64,000 bases of DNA, taken from positions 372,001 through 436,000 of the forward strand of contig CAVPYZ010000004.1 of assembly GCA_963710165.1 (NCBI GenBank), given 5' to 3'. The translations under genes and the position numbers were made by a program. The notes under the pieces were generated by a model that was not told the origin of the DNA, made no database searches, and worked only from the letters and a program-made list of their open reading frames with translations. Origin of the DNA: JACKIP01 sp963710165 (GTDB taxonomy: Bacteria; Pseudomonadota; Alphaproteobacteria; Micavibrionales; Micavibrionaceae). Shown here piece after piece: positions 35,050-43,533 of the stretch (within the stretch, counting starts at the first letter, position 1; the number at the start of each line of letters is the position of its first letter).

Positions 35050-35205
35050 ATGTCTCGAGGTAAATACCTAAGTCTTGAAGAAGCACGAAAAGAAAACCAG
35101 TTAGAACAGTTTGCCAAAGAGCATCCTTCTAAAGGTGATATAACAACTTTCGACAAACTATTCAAAGCAATGGTTAAAACGAAGTCAGAAGACGCGGAAA
35201 CATAA
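35050..35205 (+). CDS. Small soluble protein (SLEEARK type), 51 residues
   Basis: Starts on the base after the previous stop. Reads MSRGKYLSLEEARKENQL, then FAKEHPSKGD, FDKLFKAMVKT. Proteins with this GKYLSLEEARK...FAKEHPS pattern recur in alphaproteobacteria as short hypotheticals; I recall them but cannot name a function. Its last 32 bases overlap the 3' end of the convergent transposase gene. Confidence 0.65.
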   Translation: MSRGKYLSLEEARKENQLEQFAKEHPSKGDITTFDKLFKAMVKTKSEDAET

Positions 35206-36027
35206 GGTGAGGTGTCTTTCTCATGTTGTATCTGTATTCAAACTCACCAAGATATTTTGTTAAATGCTTAGGAGATACGTGAATATGTGTTCCTCTGATT
35301 GAACGTTTAATCTGTGACCAGAACCCTTCAACCGCGTTTACATGAACATTCAATCTGGCATACTCACCCGCACTATGTTTAACCGTTTCGTGACCGTATC
35401 CTTTTAAGGTTAATCCTCTATAACCTCTCCATTCATCCGTTTGAATTTCCGAACCCGCTTTAACATTTGCATGATATGGGTTTGAAGTGTTTTCCCTTTA
35501 GCATCTGGAACAACTTTCGTCATGACATTGCCGTTTTTTTCAATCATTCCAAAAACGACTGTCTTATTATCAGAGCCACGACCTCTTTTTCCTGATCTCT
35601 TACCACCAACGTAAGTTTCATCCGCTTCAATAATTCCAGACAATTCATCATCACCATCTATTTCAGCCATATACTTTCTGATTTCGTGACCGATTCTCCA
35701 TGCTGTTTTATATGTAACAGATAATTGACGTTGTAATTCTTTAGCAGGAACGCCATGTCTTGAAGTCGTGAAAAGATACATGGCATAGAACCATTTTTGA
35801 AGAGGGGTTGTTGACCGTTCAAAAGGTGTGTCTTTCATAGGATGAACATGGTGTCCGCAATTACAAGTATATGCAGGAAGTTTAGAAAGTTTTTTAAGTT
35901 TTCCGACTTCGCCGCATTTCGGGCAGTGGGCATTTTCAAAAGAGCCAAACCGTGTGATGAATAGATGTCTGAGACATGCTTCATCATCGGGGAACTGTTT
36001 CATAAAATCTAATACGCTGTAACTCAT
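35174..36027 (-). pseudogene. IS1595-family (ISXO2-like) transposase, frameshifted
   Basis: The first 205 codons hold the zinc ribbon (CPKCGEVGK, CNCGHHV), FERSTTPLQKWFYAMYLF and the first catalytic Asp in IIEADETYVGGKR. After LQTHI the frame is lost; one base back the protein continues HANVKAGSEIQTDEWRGY (second Asp), GHETVKHSAGEYA, NAVEGFWSQIKRS (catalytic Glu) and ends LLTSF at 35174. So one base is missing near 35466-35478. With it restored the protein would be about 283 residues with a full DDE triad. Confidence 0.87.
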
Positions 36028-36233
36028 ATAAATAATATACGAAATTACTTAACATACGTCAAGGGGATAATTGGGAAATATATTTATTTGATCTATGTCA
36101 ATTTTATTATACTTACAGTTGTGATATATAGATTATATTCAATGAATATTAACGCTTTATTCACTAAAAGTAGAATAAAACAAGAACAACGTTAATTTAT
36201 AGAGATTACTTATGAAACCTAAATCAACCGGAG

Positions 36234-37038
36234 GGTCTTGTCAGATTAAAATGAGATATTTGTAGATATTGTGATATTTTTGTCTTTATGTCTAAGATTG
36301 ATCCTTTCAAATATTACAAAACCAGCCCTGAAATCATCAAACTTGCGGTGATGTATTACGTGCGATTTCCTCTCAGCTTGAGACAGGTCGAAGATATTTT
36401 GCATGAGCGCGGAATTGATATTTCTCATGAAACTATCCGTTATTGGTGGAATAAATTTGGCCCACTGTTCTCGAAACAAATAAAGAAAAAAGCCCCGCCG
36501 CAGCATTCAAATTGGCGTTGGCATATAGATGAGGTGTTCGTTAAAATTAAGGGCGAACTTCATTACTTATGGCGGGCGATAGATCATGAAGGAACAATTC
36601 TTGAATGTGTTGTAACAAAGAAACGAGATAAAAAAGCGGCTCTAAAACTGTTGAAAAATCTCATGTCACGCTACGGCAGACCAAAAGAAATTGTCACAGA
36701 CAAACTCGCTTCTTACAGAGCAGCATTGAAAGATATAGGCGCGACGAAATTACAAAATACCGATCAATATAAGAACAATCAGGCTGAAAATTCTCACCTC
36801 CATTTCCGACGACGAGAGAGGGGAATGAACAAGTTCAGATCCATGCAATCACTGCAAAAGTTTGTCTCAGTCCAATCATCATTTCTCAACCATTTTAACC
36901 ACCAACGTCATCTCGAAACCCGACCCACATTCAAAAAACTTCGCCAAAGCTCTGTTGATTCATGGAAAGGAATTTATGCCTAACTCTAGAGGCGCCACTA
37001 TGAATTTTGAGAAGAGTTCGAGTTAGTCTGACAACACC
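36234..37038 (+). mobile_element. IS6-family element, right copy (intact)
   Basis: About 805 bases with ends GGTCTTGTCAGATTAAA and, reversed, GGTGTTGTCAGACTAAC. Same orientation as the left copy at 31473, so the pair could mobilise the 4 kb between them by the cointegrate mechanism of IS6 elements. The right end sits inside dinB. The left flank holds a possible truncated gene start (ATG AAA CCT AAA at 36211). Confidence 0.9.
36288..36983 (+). CDS. IS6-family transposase
   Basis: 231-residue DDE transposase. N-terminal helical region with FKYYKTSPEIIKLAVMYYVR and SLRQVEDILHERGIDISHET, then the catalytic core: WRWHIDEVFVK (first Asp), EIVTDKL (second Asp), NQAENSHLHFRRRERGM (Glu). Length and motif order fit IS6. 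Its spacing to both element ends is preserved. The only transposase here that appears functional. Confidence 0.95.
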   Translation: MSKIDPFKYYKTSPEIIKLAVMYYVRFPLSLRQVEDILHERGIDISHETIRYWWNKFGPLFSKQIKKKAPPQHSNWRWHIDEVFVKIKGELHYLWRAIDHEGTILECVVTKKRDKKAALKLLKNLMSRYGRPKEIVTDKLASYRAALKDIGATKLQNTDQYKNNQAENSHLHFRRRERGMNKFRSMQSLQKFVSVQSSFLNHFNHQRHLETRPTFKKLRQSSVDSWKGIYA

Positions 37039-37107
37039 ATCACGCTGTTCGACTGACGCATAAAACGCGTCCATATCAATATGAATGATTTTTCGGTGAT
37101 GTATCAT
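37039..37107 (-). pseudogene. dinB: dinB 5' fragment, cut by the right IS6 copy
   Basis: Reads MIHHRKIIHIDMDAFYASVE plus QRD, the N-terminus of Y-family DNA polymerase IV with its first metal-binding Asp (IDMDAF), and then enters the IS6 terminal repeat. Only 23 codons remain. No other part of dinB is seen in the window, so the rest was lost in a deletion or lies elsewhere. Confidence 0.85.
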
Positions 37108-37284
37108 ATTCAGGAAGGTCTTATTATAGCATTCTAAATAGTGGCATAAGTTTATTTGTGGCGTCTATGACAATATCATTTAAGTCTGCTGTCCTCCATT
37201 GCAAACGCAACAGCTATATTGCAGAATAACATCATAATTATTAACCTCTAAATATGATTCATATCTGTAGAAAGCCGCCTGAAC

Positions 37285-38469
37285 ATGAATAACATATATG
37301 CTTTTTTGCAAAAGAAGTCAGCGCCGGGGATTATTCTGTGCGCGGCTGCCTTGCTTGCCATGATTATGGCGAATTCATCCCTGATTGGGTTTTATGACGC
37401 TTTCAAAAACCTGCCTGTTGTTGTGCAAGCGGGAGCTTTCAAAATTGATAAATCCCTTTTGCTATGGATTAATGACGGTTTGATGGCGATCTTCTTTTTA
37501 TTAATCGGCTTGGAAATTAAGCGTGAATTAATGGAAGGTCATTTATCAAAACGTGACCAGATTATATTGCCCGTGATTGCGGCCATTGGCGGTTTGACGA
37601 TTCCGGCAGCCATTTATGCCTACATAAACTGGAATAATCCCGAAACATTAAATGGGTGGGCGATCCCCGCGGCGACGGACATAGCCTTTGCACTGGGGGT
37701 TCTAATTTTATTGGGCAGTCGTATACCGCCTGCTTTGAAGGTGTGTCTTGTTGCGATTGCTATTATTGATGACCTTGCCGCGATCATTATTATTGCGGTT
37801 TTCTATACGGCAGAAACATCGTTGGTATCTTTGGGCTTGGCAGGGGCCGGTTTGGCGGTTGTGTTTGCGATGAACCGTTATGGCATTACAAAGCTTGGGC
37901 CGTATATTATTCTGGGCATTATCATATGGGCGTGTGTATTAAAATCGGGTGTGCATGCGACATTGGCGGGGGTTGCGCTAGGGCTTCTTATTCCTTTGGA
38001 TACTAAAAATGAAAAGGGGAAATCTCCTTTGAAAGTTTTGGAACATGCCCTTCATCCGTGGGTCGGGTTTTTTATTATTCCTGTCTTTGCCTTTGCAAAT
38101 GCAGGCGTGTATCTGGGCAATCTGACGTTTGAGACATTTTTAAATCCGGTAACACTCGGTATTATTCTGGGTCTTTTTGTTGGGAAACAGATTGGCGTTA
38201 TGGGGCTGACCGGACTGGCTGTTGCTTGTAAAATATGCAAATTGCCAGAGGGTGTGAACTGGATGCAATTTTATGGTATGGCGCTTTTAACAGGTATCGG
38301 TTTTACGATGAGCCTGTTTATAGGAACACTGGCATTTACAGACGCCGAGTATGCCTCCGCCGTCAGGTTGGGTGTAATTACGGGGTCGATTTTATCAGCA
38401 ATTGCGGGGGTTACGGTTCTTGTCCTAAGTTCCAAAAAAGAACAGAAAATTAGAAATGAAACATTATAG
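37285..38469 (+). CDS. nhaA: Na+/H+ antiporter NhaA
   Basis: Exports Na+ or Li+ in exchange for protons. 394 residues, about 12 helices. The family signature is clear: AIPAATDIAFALGVL, then AIAIIDDLAAIIIIA with the paired Asp residues of the ion site, and GIGFTMSLFIGTLAF near the end. The upstream 177 bases hold only the dinB fragment and probable promoter DNA. Followed by the SbtA-type gene 66 bases later on the same strand; both handle Na+. Confidence 0.95.
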   Translation: MNNIYAFLQKKSAPGIILCAAALLAMIMANSSLIGFYDAFKNLPVVVQAGAFKIDKSLLLWINDGLMAIFFLLIGLEIKRELMEGHLSKRDQIILPVIAAIGGLTIPAAIYAYINWNNPETLNGWAIPAATDIAFALGVLILLGSRIPPALKVCLVAIAIIDDLAAIIIIAVFYTAETSLVSLGLAGAGLAVVFAMNRYGITKLGPYIILGIIIWACVLKSGVHATLAGVALGLLIPLDTKNEKGKSPLKVLEHALHPWVGFFIIPVFAFANAGVYLGNLTFETFLNPVTLGIILGLFVGKQIGVMGLTGLAVACKICKLPEGVNWMQFYGMALLTGIGFTMSLFIGTLAFTDAEYASAVRLGVITGSILSAIAGVTVLVLSSKKEQKIRNETL

Positions 38470-38535
38470 TGCTATTAAAAGAGTAATATCTTTGATACCT
38501 AATATCACAATGATATTTACGAAAGCGAAGAAACA

Positions 38536-39549
38536 TTGGACATAGTACTGGATTTTTTCACGCGGTTTCTAACGCAGTTTCAATCACCTGCTTTGGCATT
38601 TCTTTTGGGGGGGATGATACTTGCCGCTTGTGGCAGTAAGCTTCAAATTCCCAATGCAATTTATCAGTTTATTGTATTTATGCTTTTGATGCGGGTCGGT
38701 CTTAATGGCGGGATGAAAATTCAGGATGCCAGTCTGGCGGAGATGGGTCTTCCCATTGTGATCTCCATTATTATCGGGCTGACCATTGTTTTTGTCGGGT
38801 CGTTTATTCTGACACGATTACCGGGGGTCAAGAAAGAGGATGGCATAGCGACGGCGGGTTTATTTGGTGCCGTAAGTGCGTCGACCCTGGCGGCGTGTAT
38901 GGTGTTATTGGAAGAAGAAGATTTATTTTACGAGGCATGGGCGCCCGCCCTTTATCCCTTTATGGACATTCCGGCTCTGGTTTTGGCCATTGTACTTGCG
39001 CATATTGCCTTGTCAAAGACAAAAGAAACCAAAGATAAAGATGATAAGCAGTCCGTCAAAGTCTGGCCGATTATTAAAGAAAGTTTGCAAAGCTCCGCCC
39101 TATCAGCATTATTATTGGGGATGGCGTTAGGATTTTTTACCAATCCGGATACTGTTTTTACAGGATTTTATGACAGCCTTTTCAAGGGGTTCTTGTCGGT
39201 GTTGATGCTGGCAATGGGAATTGAAGCCTATACACGGTTATACGAGCTCAAAAAGGTTGCCCATTGGTATGTTGTGTATGGCTTTTTTGCCCCGATCATT
39301 CACGGCTTACTTGCATTTGGATTAGGATATATTGCCCATATTTTTGTTGGGTTCAGTCCTGGCGGTATTGTTATTTTGTCAATATTGGCGGCGTCCAGCT
39401 CTGATGTATCGGGCCCGCCGACGCTACGGGCTGCGATCCCTTCTGCTAACCCTTCGGCATATATTGGTTCATCGACCAGTGTGGGAACACCTGTCGCAAT
39501 CGCGATTTGTATTCCGCTTTTTATCGCGATGGCAGAGGCCTTATTTTAG
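38536..39549 (+). CDS. SbtA-type Na+-dependent bicarbonate transporter
   Basis: 337 residues, about ten helices in two repeats, matching the SbtA family (Na+/HCO3- symport, best known from cyanobacteria). Markers: SPALAFLLGGMILAACGSKL, GLNGG, FGAVSASTLAACMVLLE (the bicarbonate/Na+ site of repeat 1) and ILAASSSDVSGPPTLRAA (repeat 2). The central cytoplasmic loop (KTKETKDKDDKQSVKVW) is where SbtB binds. The start is TTG at 38536; no earlier or nearby ATG fits. The SbtB-like gene follows convergently. Confidence 0.88.
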   Translation: MDIVLDFFTRFLTQFQSPALAFLLGGMILAACGSKLQIPNAIYQFIVFMLLMRVGLNGGMKIQDASLAEMGLPIVISIIIGLTIVFVGSFILTRLPGVKKEDGIATAGLFGAVSASTLAACMVLLEEEDLFYEAWAPALYPFMDIPALVLAIVLAHIALSKTKETKDKDDKQSVKVWPIIKESLQSSALSALLLGMALGFFTNPDTVFTGFYDSLFKGFLSVLMLAMGIEAYTRLYELKKVAHWYVVYGFFAPIIHGLLAFGLGYIAHIFVGFSPGGIVILSILAASSSDVSGPPTLRAAIPSANPSAYIGSSTSVGTPVAIAICIPLFIAMAEALF

Positions 39550-39554
39550 GAGTT

Positions 39555-39869
39555 TTAGAACTTTTGAGGGCGAAGAATTCTAACATCTTCAAGATAGGTA
39601 ATGCCGGCGTAATTTGAAAAATATTCATCAGCAACTTGCTGGGCTATCTTCTCTGCAATTTGACTATCCCCTGTAATGATCTCGATTTTGACATTTGCTG
39701 ATGTGTCAAATAGTGTATTTTCCTGTTGACGGCGTACACCACGGCTTCCTTTTCCACCTGCCGCAGTTATCGTATAGCCTTGGCCGCCGCACTCTTCGAT
39801 CATTTGCGCGACTTTTCCGGCAATAATCTTTTCTGTAATTATAACGACTTTGGTTGCCTGATGACTCAT
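39555..39869 (-). CDS. SbtB-like PII signalling protein
   Basis: 104 residues with the PII fold layout: KVVIITEKIIAGKVAQMIEE, a T-loop region GGKGSRGVRRQQ, KIEIITGDSQIAEKIAQQ. The GKGSRG T-loop differs from the GlnB YxGxxY(uridylylation) type and fits the SbtB group, which binds adenine nucleotides and controls SbtA. The C-terminal CxxxxC redox loop of cyanobacterial SbtB is absent; the protein ends YLEDVRILRPQKF. Stops 5 bases from the SbtA stop, tail to tail rather than in the usual operon. Confidence 0.82.
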   Translation of the reverse strand: MSHQATKVVIITEKIIAGKVAQMIEECGGQGYTITAAGGKGSRGVRRQQENTLFDTSANVKIEIITGDSQIAEKIAQQVADEYFSNYAGITYLEDVRILRPQKF

Positions 39870-40203
39870 GAGGGTTCTTTCCTATTCTAACTTGATTTAG
39901 ACTATCAAAATTACGTGTATTTTGACAGGTCTGAATTAAACATCGCGAAAATATATCGGGGCATGGTTAAATTAAATATAATTTAATTATGCATAACGGA
40001 CGCATCTAATTATTTATTATTTTCAAAGCCTTATAAGACTGTGTTCTTTGGCGATGCTAATTTATCGCGATAATAAAGTAATAAACGGTCTTGACTTACA
40101 TCCTTCAAAAATTCATTACATACGGCAAGTGACTATTCAAAATGTCACGTAAGTTCAAAGTAATTTTTAAAATATAGATTTATAAAAAATAGAGGTAATA
40201 GGA
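39870..40203. other. Intergenic region before the GH26-RTX gene
   Basis: 334 bases, strongly AT-rich, no gene seen on either strand. A candidate promoter TTGACT (40091) with a weak ATTACA 18 bases on precedes the RTX gene. A GAGGTAATAGG ribosome-binding site adjoins its ATG. The leftmost part must contain the promoter of the PII gene. No terminator-like hairpin of note. Confidence 0.4.
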
Positions 40204-43200
40204 ATGTCCACGCTACAAAGTATTTATGCTGGGAATTATGGCGGCAGTAAATCAAAGGTAAATAATTTCATTGGAGATTATGAGAACTGGTTAGGCAAAG
40301 ACCTATGGGGTGTATCTTTGCATACAGGTGATGATAACTGGCTGGACTGGCTTGGGAGCATTAACTGGTTAAGCAATATATATAAAGAGGTGAATGACGA
40401 TCACCAGATTTTATGGTCGGTTCACCTTATTCCAGAAACCGAAGCTTCTATGCGTGGAGCCGCCGAGGGGCGTTATAACGATAAATATAAAGAAGGTGCG
40501 CAGAGGCTGCTGGAGGCATCTGATGCTTCGGGGTCTGATCCGATTTATATTCGTACAGGGTGGGAATTCAATTTTCAGTGGGCCAAATCAACGGCATATG
40601 CGGGCGGACGGGAAGCTAATTTCGTTGCGGCATATCGCAATTTTGTAAAATCGTTTCGTGATGTTTCCGACAGATTCAAATTTGAATGGACGCCGAATAT
40701 AGGTACAGACGGATCAACCGATATAAAGGCCGCTTATCCCGGTGATGAATATGTTGATATTATCGGTATGGACTTCTATTGGGACGCGCAAAGTTCGTGG
40801 AGCATTACCGATCCGGTTCAGGCATGGAATTATATGTTGACCCAGCCCTATGGCTTGAACTGGTTAACAGATTTTGCCGAACAGCATGGTAAGCCTGTGG
40901 CGATATCCGAATGGGGTCTGAATTCCGATAACGCCGCACCGTACATTGAAGCGGCGATGAAGTGGTTTGAAGAGAATAATGTGCTGTACCAGAATTACTG
41001 GGAATCAAATGCAGTATTTGAAGGAAAGTTGAGTGAAGGACAATATCCCGTCTCGGCCGAGGTTTTTAAAAATGCGTTCGGGGAGTCTGTTATTTCCTAT
41101 TCTTCGGACAACCAAAGCGTTGATCTGCCCGACATGATTGGAAAGCCGGAAGCGTCTGAAAAAAGCGAGAAAACTTATTATGGCTCAACAAAAACAGAAA
41201 CGCTGAGCGGTACGAATTTCAATGACGCAATTGCGGGCGGCGGCGGTAATGATACGTTGGTCGGTGGTCGAGGTGATGATCATTACCGTCATATTTCCGG
41301 CGGGGAAATCATTATTGAACAAGCAGGCCAAGGAATAGACAGCGTCTATAGCTGGGCTTTGAATAATACCTTAAGCGCAAATGTCGAGCATATGTATCTA
41401 CTGGGCAGTACCTACACGCAAAATGCGACGGGCAATCAGCTGGATAATATTATTTCCGCGACCAACGGTAATAACAGTCTGACGGGTATGGCGGGTGATG
41501 ATTGGCTTATCACGGGTAAAGGATATGACGTCATCAATTTCGCCAAGGGTGACGGACATGATGTTGTGACCGATTTCTCAGTAAAGTATGACCGCGTTAG
41601 TATTGAGGGATATGATTTTACCTATCAAAGCCTGTTTTCAAGTTTGTATCAGCAGGGCAAGGATAGCGTTTTATATTTTGACGGGAATAATGCGATTACC
41701 TTCCAGAATACAAAAGTGAAAGATTTCAGCTATAGCAATTTCCAATTTAGTTTTGCGTCAGCTGTTAATGCTAAGCCACAGGAGTCAGAGGCATCTGAAA
41801 CATGGTTGGCGGGATCGACCAAGTCAGAAACAATTACAGGTAGTCATCTAAATGATTCTATTTTAGGCGTCGGCGGTTTTGATACCTTGCGCGGCGGACG
41901 TGGGGATGATCATTATAAGCATTTGGTGGGCAAAGAAACAATTATTGAGAATGCAGGCGAAGGAATCGACAGCGTGTATAGCTGGGCATCGACCACAACG
42001 CTGTCCAATAACGTCGAACATCTTTATTTACTGGGCGATTATTCCCAAAATGGCATTGGAAACGCGCTCGACAATATTATTTCCGCCAAAAGCGGTGATA
42101 ACATTTTAAGAGGGAATAAAGGCAATGACTGGATTACAACCAGCTATGGTAAGGATGAAATTATTTATGTGAAAGGCGATGGTCATGATGTGATTACCGA
42201 TTTCTCTATCTATAATGACATGATCACGCTAAGCGGGTTTGATCTATCCAAGCAAGATCTTTTAAAGTCCATATCCGCCGAAGGCGAGAATACGGTTTTA
42301 AATATAGATGCAGAACATTCGATAACATTTTTGAATAGAGCGCCAAGCCAGATCAAATCCTATAATTTTAATTTGACTAATGTGGTCAATATAGCCTCTG
42401 GTAGTGTTGAGCAGTCTGATAATCAATCAAATGAAATCACACTTCCCAAGACACCGAGTAAGCTGAGCGTTTCATCTGAGTCTGAAACATGGATAAGCGG
42501 AACGTCCGGTGCTGACAGACTTATCGGAAATAAGCTAGATGATACACTTGCCAGTGGCGGCGGTGCAGATTTGTTGAGAGGCGGCGCAGGTGATGACCAT
42601 TATAAACATCTGGAAGGGCGCGAAACGATTATCGAGAAAAAAGGTGAGGGCATAGACAGTATCTATAGCTGGGCATCTAGCACCATGTTATCCGATAATG
42701 TCGAGCATCTTTATCTGCTTGGTGATTACGCGCAAAATGCGACAGGGAATAGCTTAAATAATATTATCAAAACCGGAGATGGGGATAATATTATTCGCGG
42801 TAATAAAGGTAATGACTGGATTACAACCGGCAAAGGTGAAGATCATATTATTTTTGTAAAAGGTGATGGTCATGACGTGATTACCGACTTTAATACAAAA
42901 GACGATGTTTTATTATTAAACGGCTTTGACGTTGATATTATTGATATAACAGATCATCTATATACGCAGAATAATGATGTTTTATTGTATTTGGAAAATG
43001 GTAATGCCGTCACATTTCAAAACACAAAACTAACAAACTTCGGATTTGATAATTTTAGTACAGATAGCGTAGATAGTAGCTCCAAACATTCAAGCTATAA
43101 CGAGCATGCCAACATATTCGATATCAAGTCGGACAGATTTTACAAAGGCGCCGAAACGGTTACAGGATTTAATCTATCTGACGGTGATCAGTTGGACATG

Positions 43201-43404
43201 TCGGATTTATTAGAGGAGTTTGATTTTACACAGCATGCAATTGAAGACTTCATCAAGTTGAGCAATAAAGGCGACGCAAATGTAGTGTCTGTTGATAAAG
43301 ACGGCCTGTCAAATTCTCATGGTTTTAAAGAAGTGGTAAAAATTGCGTCTAATGATTTTGATAGTCTGAATGATCTGTTTAATACAGGCGCGATCATCGT
43401 ATAG
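40204..43404 (+). CDS. GH26 glycosidase fused to haemolysin-type RTX modules (type I secreted)
   Basis: 1066 residues. Residues 1-297 are a GH26-type (beta-mannanase-like) domain: IRTGWEFNFQW with acid/base Glu121, FEWTPNIG, DIIGMDFYW and AISEWGLN with nucleophile Glu236. Then three modules of about 200 residues (323, 531 and 760 onwards), each with GGxGDDHY Ca-binding turns, SVYSWA..LS.NVEHLYLLG, GNKGNDWITT and KGDGHDVITDFS. The C-terminal 95 residues (GFNLSDGDQLDMSDLL) match the type I secretion target domain. No signal peptide, as expected for ABC-type secretion. No T1SS genes are nearby. Likely acts on mannan-type polysaccharide outside the cell. Confidence 0.85.
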   Translation: MSTLQSIYAGNYGGSKSKVNNFIGDYENWLGKDLWGVSLHTGDDNWLDWLGSINWLSNIYKEVNDDHQILWSVHLIPETEASMRGAAEGRYNDKYKEGAQRLLEASDASGSDPIYIRTGWEFNFQWAKSTAYAGGREANFVAAYRNFVKSFRDVSDRFKFEWTPNIGTDGSTDIKAAYPGDEYVDIIGMDFYWDAQSSWSITDPVQAWNYMLTQPYGLNWLTDFAEQHGKPVAISEWGLNSDNAAPYIEAAMKWFEENNVLYQNYWESNAVFEGKLSEGQYPVSAEVFKNAFGESVISYSSDNQSVDLPDMIGKPEASEKSEKTYYGSTKTETLSGTNFNDAIAGGGGNDTLVGGRGDDHYRHISGGEIIIEQAGQGIDSVYSWALNNTLSANVEHMYLLGSTYTQNATGNQLDNIISATNGNNSLTGMAGDDWLITGKGYDVINFAKGDGHDVVTDFSVKYDRVSIEGYDFTYQSLFSSLYQQGKDSVLYFDGNNAITFQNTKVKDFSYSNFQFSFASAVNAKPQESEASETWLAGSTKSETITGSHLNDSILGVGGFDTLRGGRGDDHYKHLVGKETIIENAGEGIDSVYSWASTTTLSNNVEHLYLLGDYSQNGIGNALDNIISAKSGDNILRGNKGNDWITTSYGKDEIIYVKGDGHDVITDFSIYNDMITLSGFDLSKQDLLKSISAEGENTVLNIDAEHSITFLNRAPSQIKSYNFNLTNVVNIASGSVEQSDNQSNEITLPKTPSKLSVSSESETWISGTSGADRLIGNKLDDTLASGGGADLLRGGAGDDHYKHLEGRETIIEKKGEGIDSIYSWASSTMLSDNVEHLYLLGDYAQNATGNSLNNIIKTGDGDNIIRGNKGNDWITTGKGEDHIIFVKGDGHDVITDFNTKDDVLLLNGFDVDIIDITDHLYTQNNDVLLYLENGNAVTFQNTKLTNFGFDNFSTDSVDSSSKHSSYNEHANIFDIKSDRFYKGAETVTGFNLSDGDQLDMSDLLEEFDFTQHAIEDFIKLSNKGDANVVSVDKDGLSNSHGFKEVVKIASNDFDSLNDLFNTGAIIV
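41170..43060 (+). repeat. Three tandem RTX modules within the first GH26 protein
   Basis: Coding repeats starting near 41170, 41797 and 42484, about 630-690 bases apart. Each encodes the order TxxExLxG, GGxDTLRGGxGDDHY, GIDSVYSWA, NVEHLYLLG, GNxLDNII, GxDWITTxxGxD, GDGHDVITDF. A fourth copy lies in the neighbouring paralogue at about 46594-47170. Protein-level repeat; the DNA has drifted, so it is old. Confidence 0.8.
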
Positions 43405-43533
43405 GTCATTTTAAAGGGAATATTTATATTATATTATTCAATACTTATATAATTAATAAGAACGATATTGAAATTTTATAGTTATAAAAAATATTTTTCT
43501 TGTAAAACGTGTGTTTTATAACTATGAAAGCAT

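Larger units (their letters stand above)
34377..36070. mobile_element. IS1595-type element carrying two passenger genes
   Basis: Terminal inverted repeats match at 18 of 22 bases: left starts TTATCCCCTCAAGG (34377), right ends in the reverse complement of TTATCCCCTTGACG (36070). Inside are a two-helix membrane protein gene and a 51-residue gene on the plus strand and an ISXO2-like transposase on the minus strand, all tightly packed. About 1.7 kb. No matching 8-base target duplication is visible. Passenger genes are known in some IS1595 groups. Confidence 0.7.

Noticed and set aside
31473..37038. 8-base target duplications around the IS6 copies or the pair
   Set aside because: Left and right flanks of each copy, and crossed combinations, do not match.
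37108..37284. Alphaproteobacterial LexA box (GTTC-N7-GTTC) upstream of the dinB fragment
   Set aside because: Only one half-site-like GAAC is seen near 37284; no properly spaced pair.
41170..43060. CRISPR or DNA tandem array
   Set aside because: The periodicity is that of RTX protein modules inside an open frame; units are about 650 bases and diverged. No CRISPR array was found anywhere in the window.
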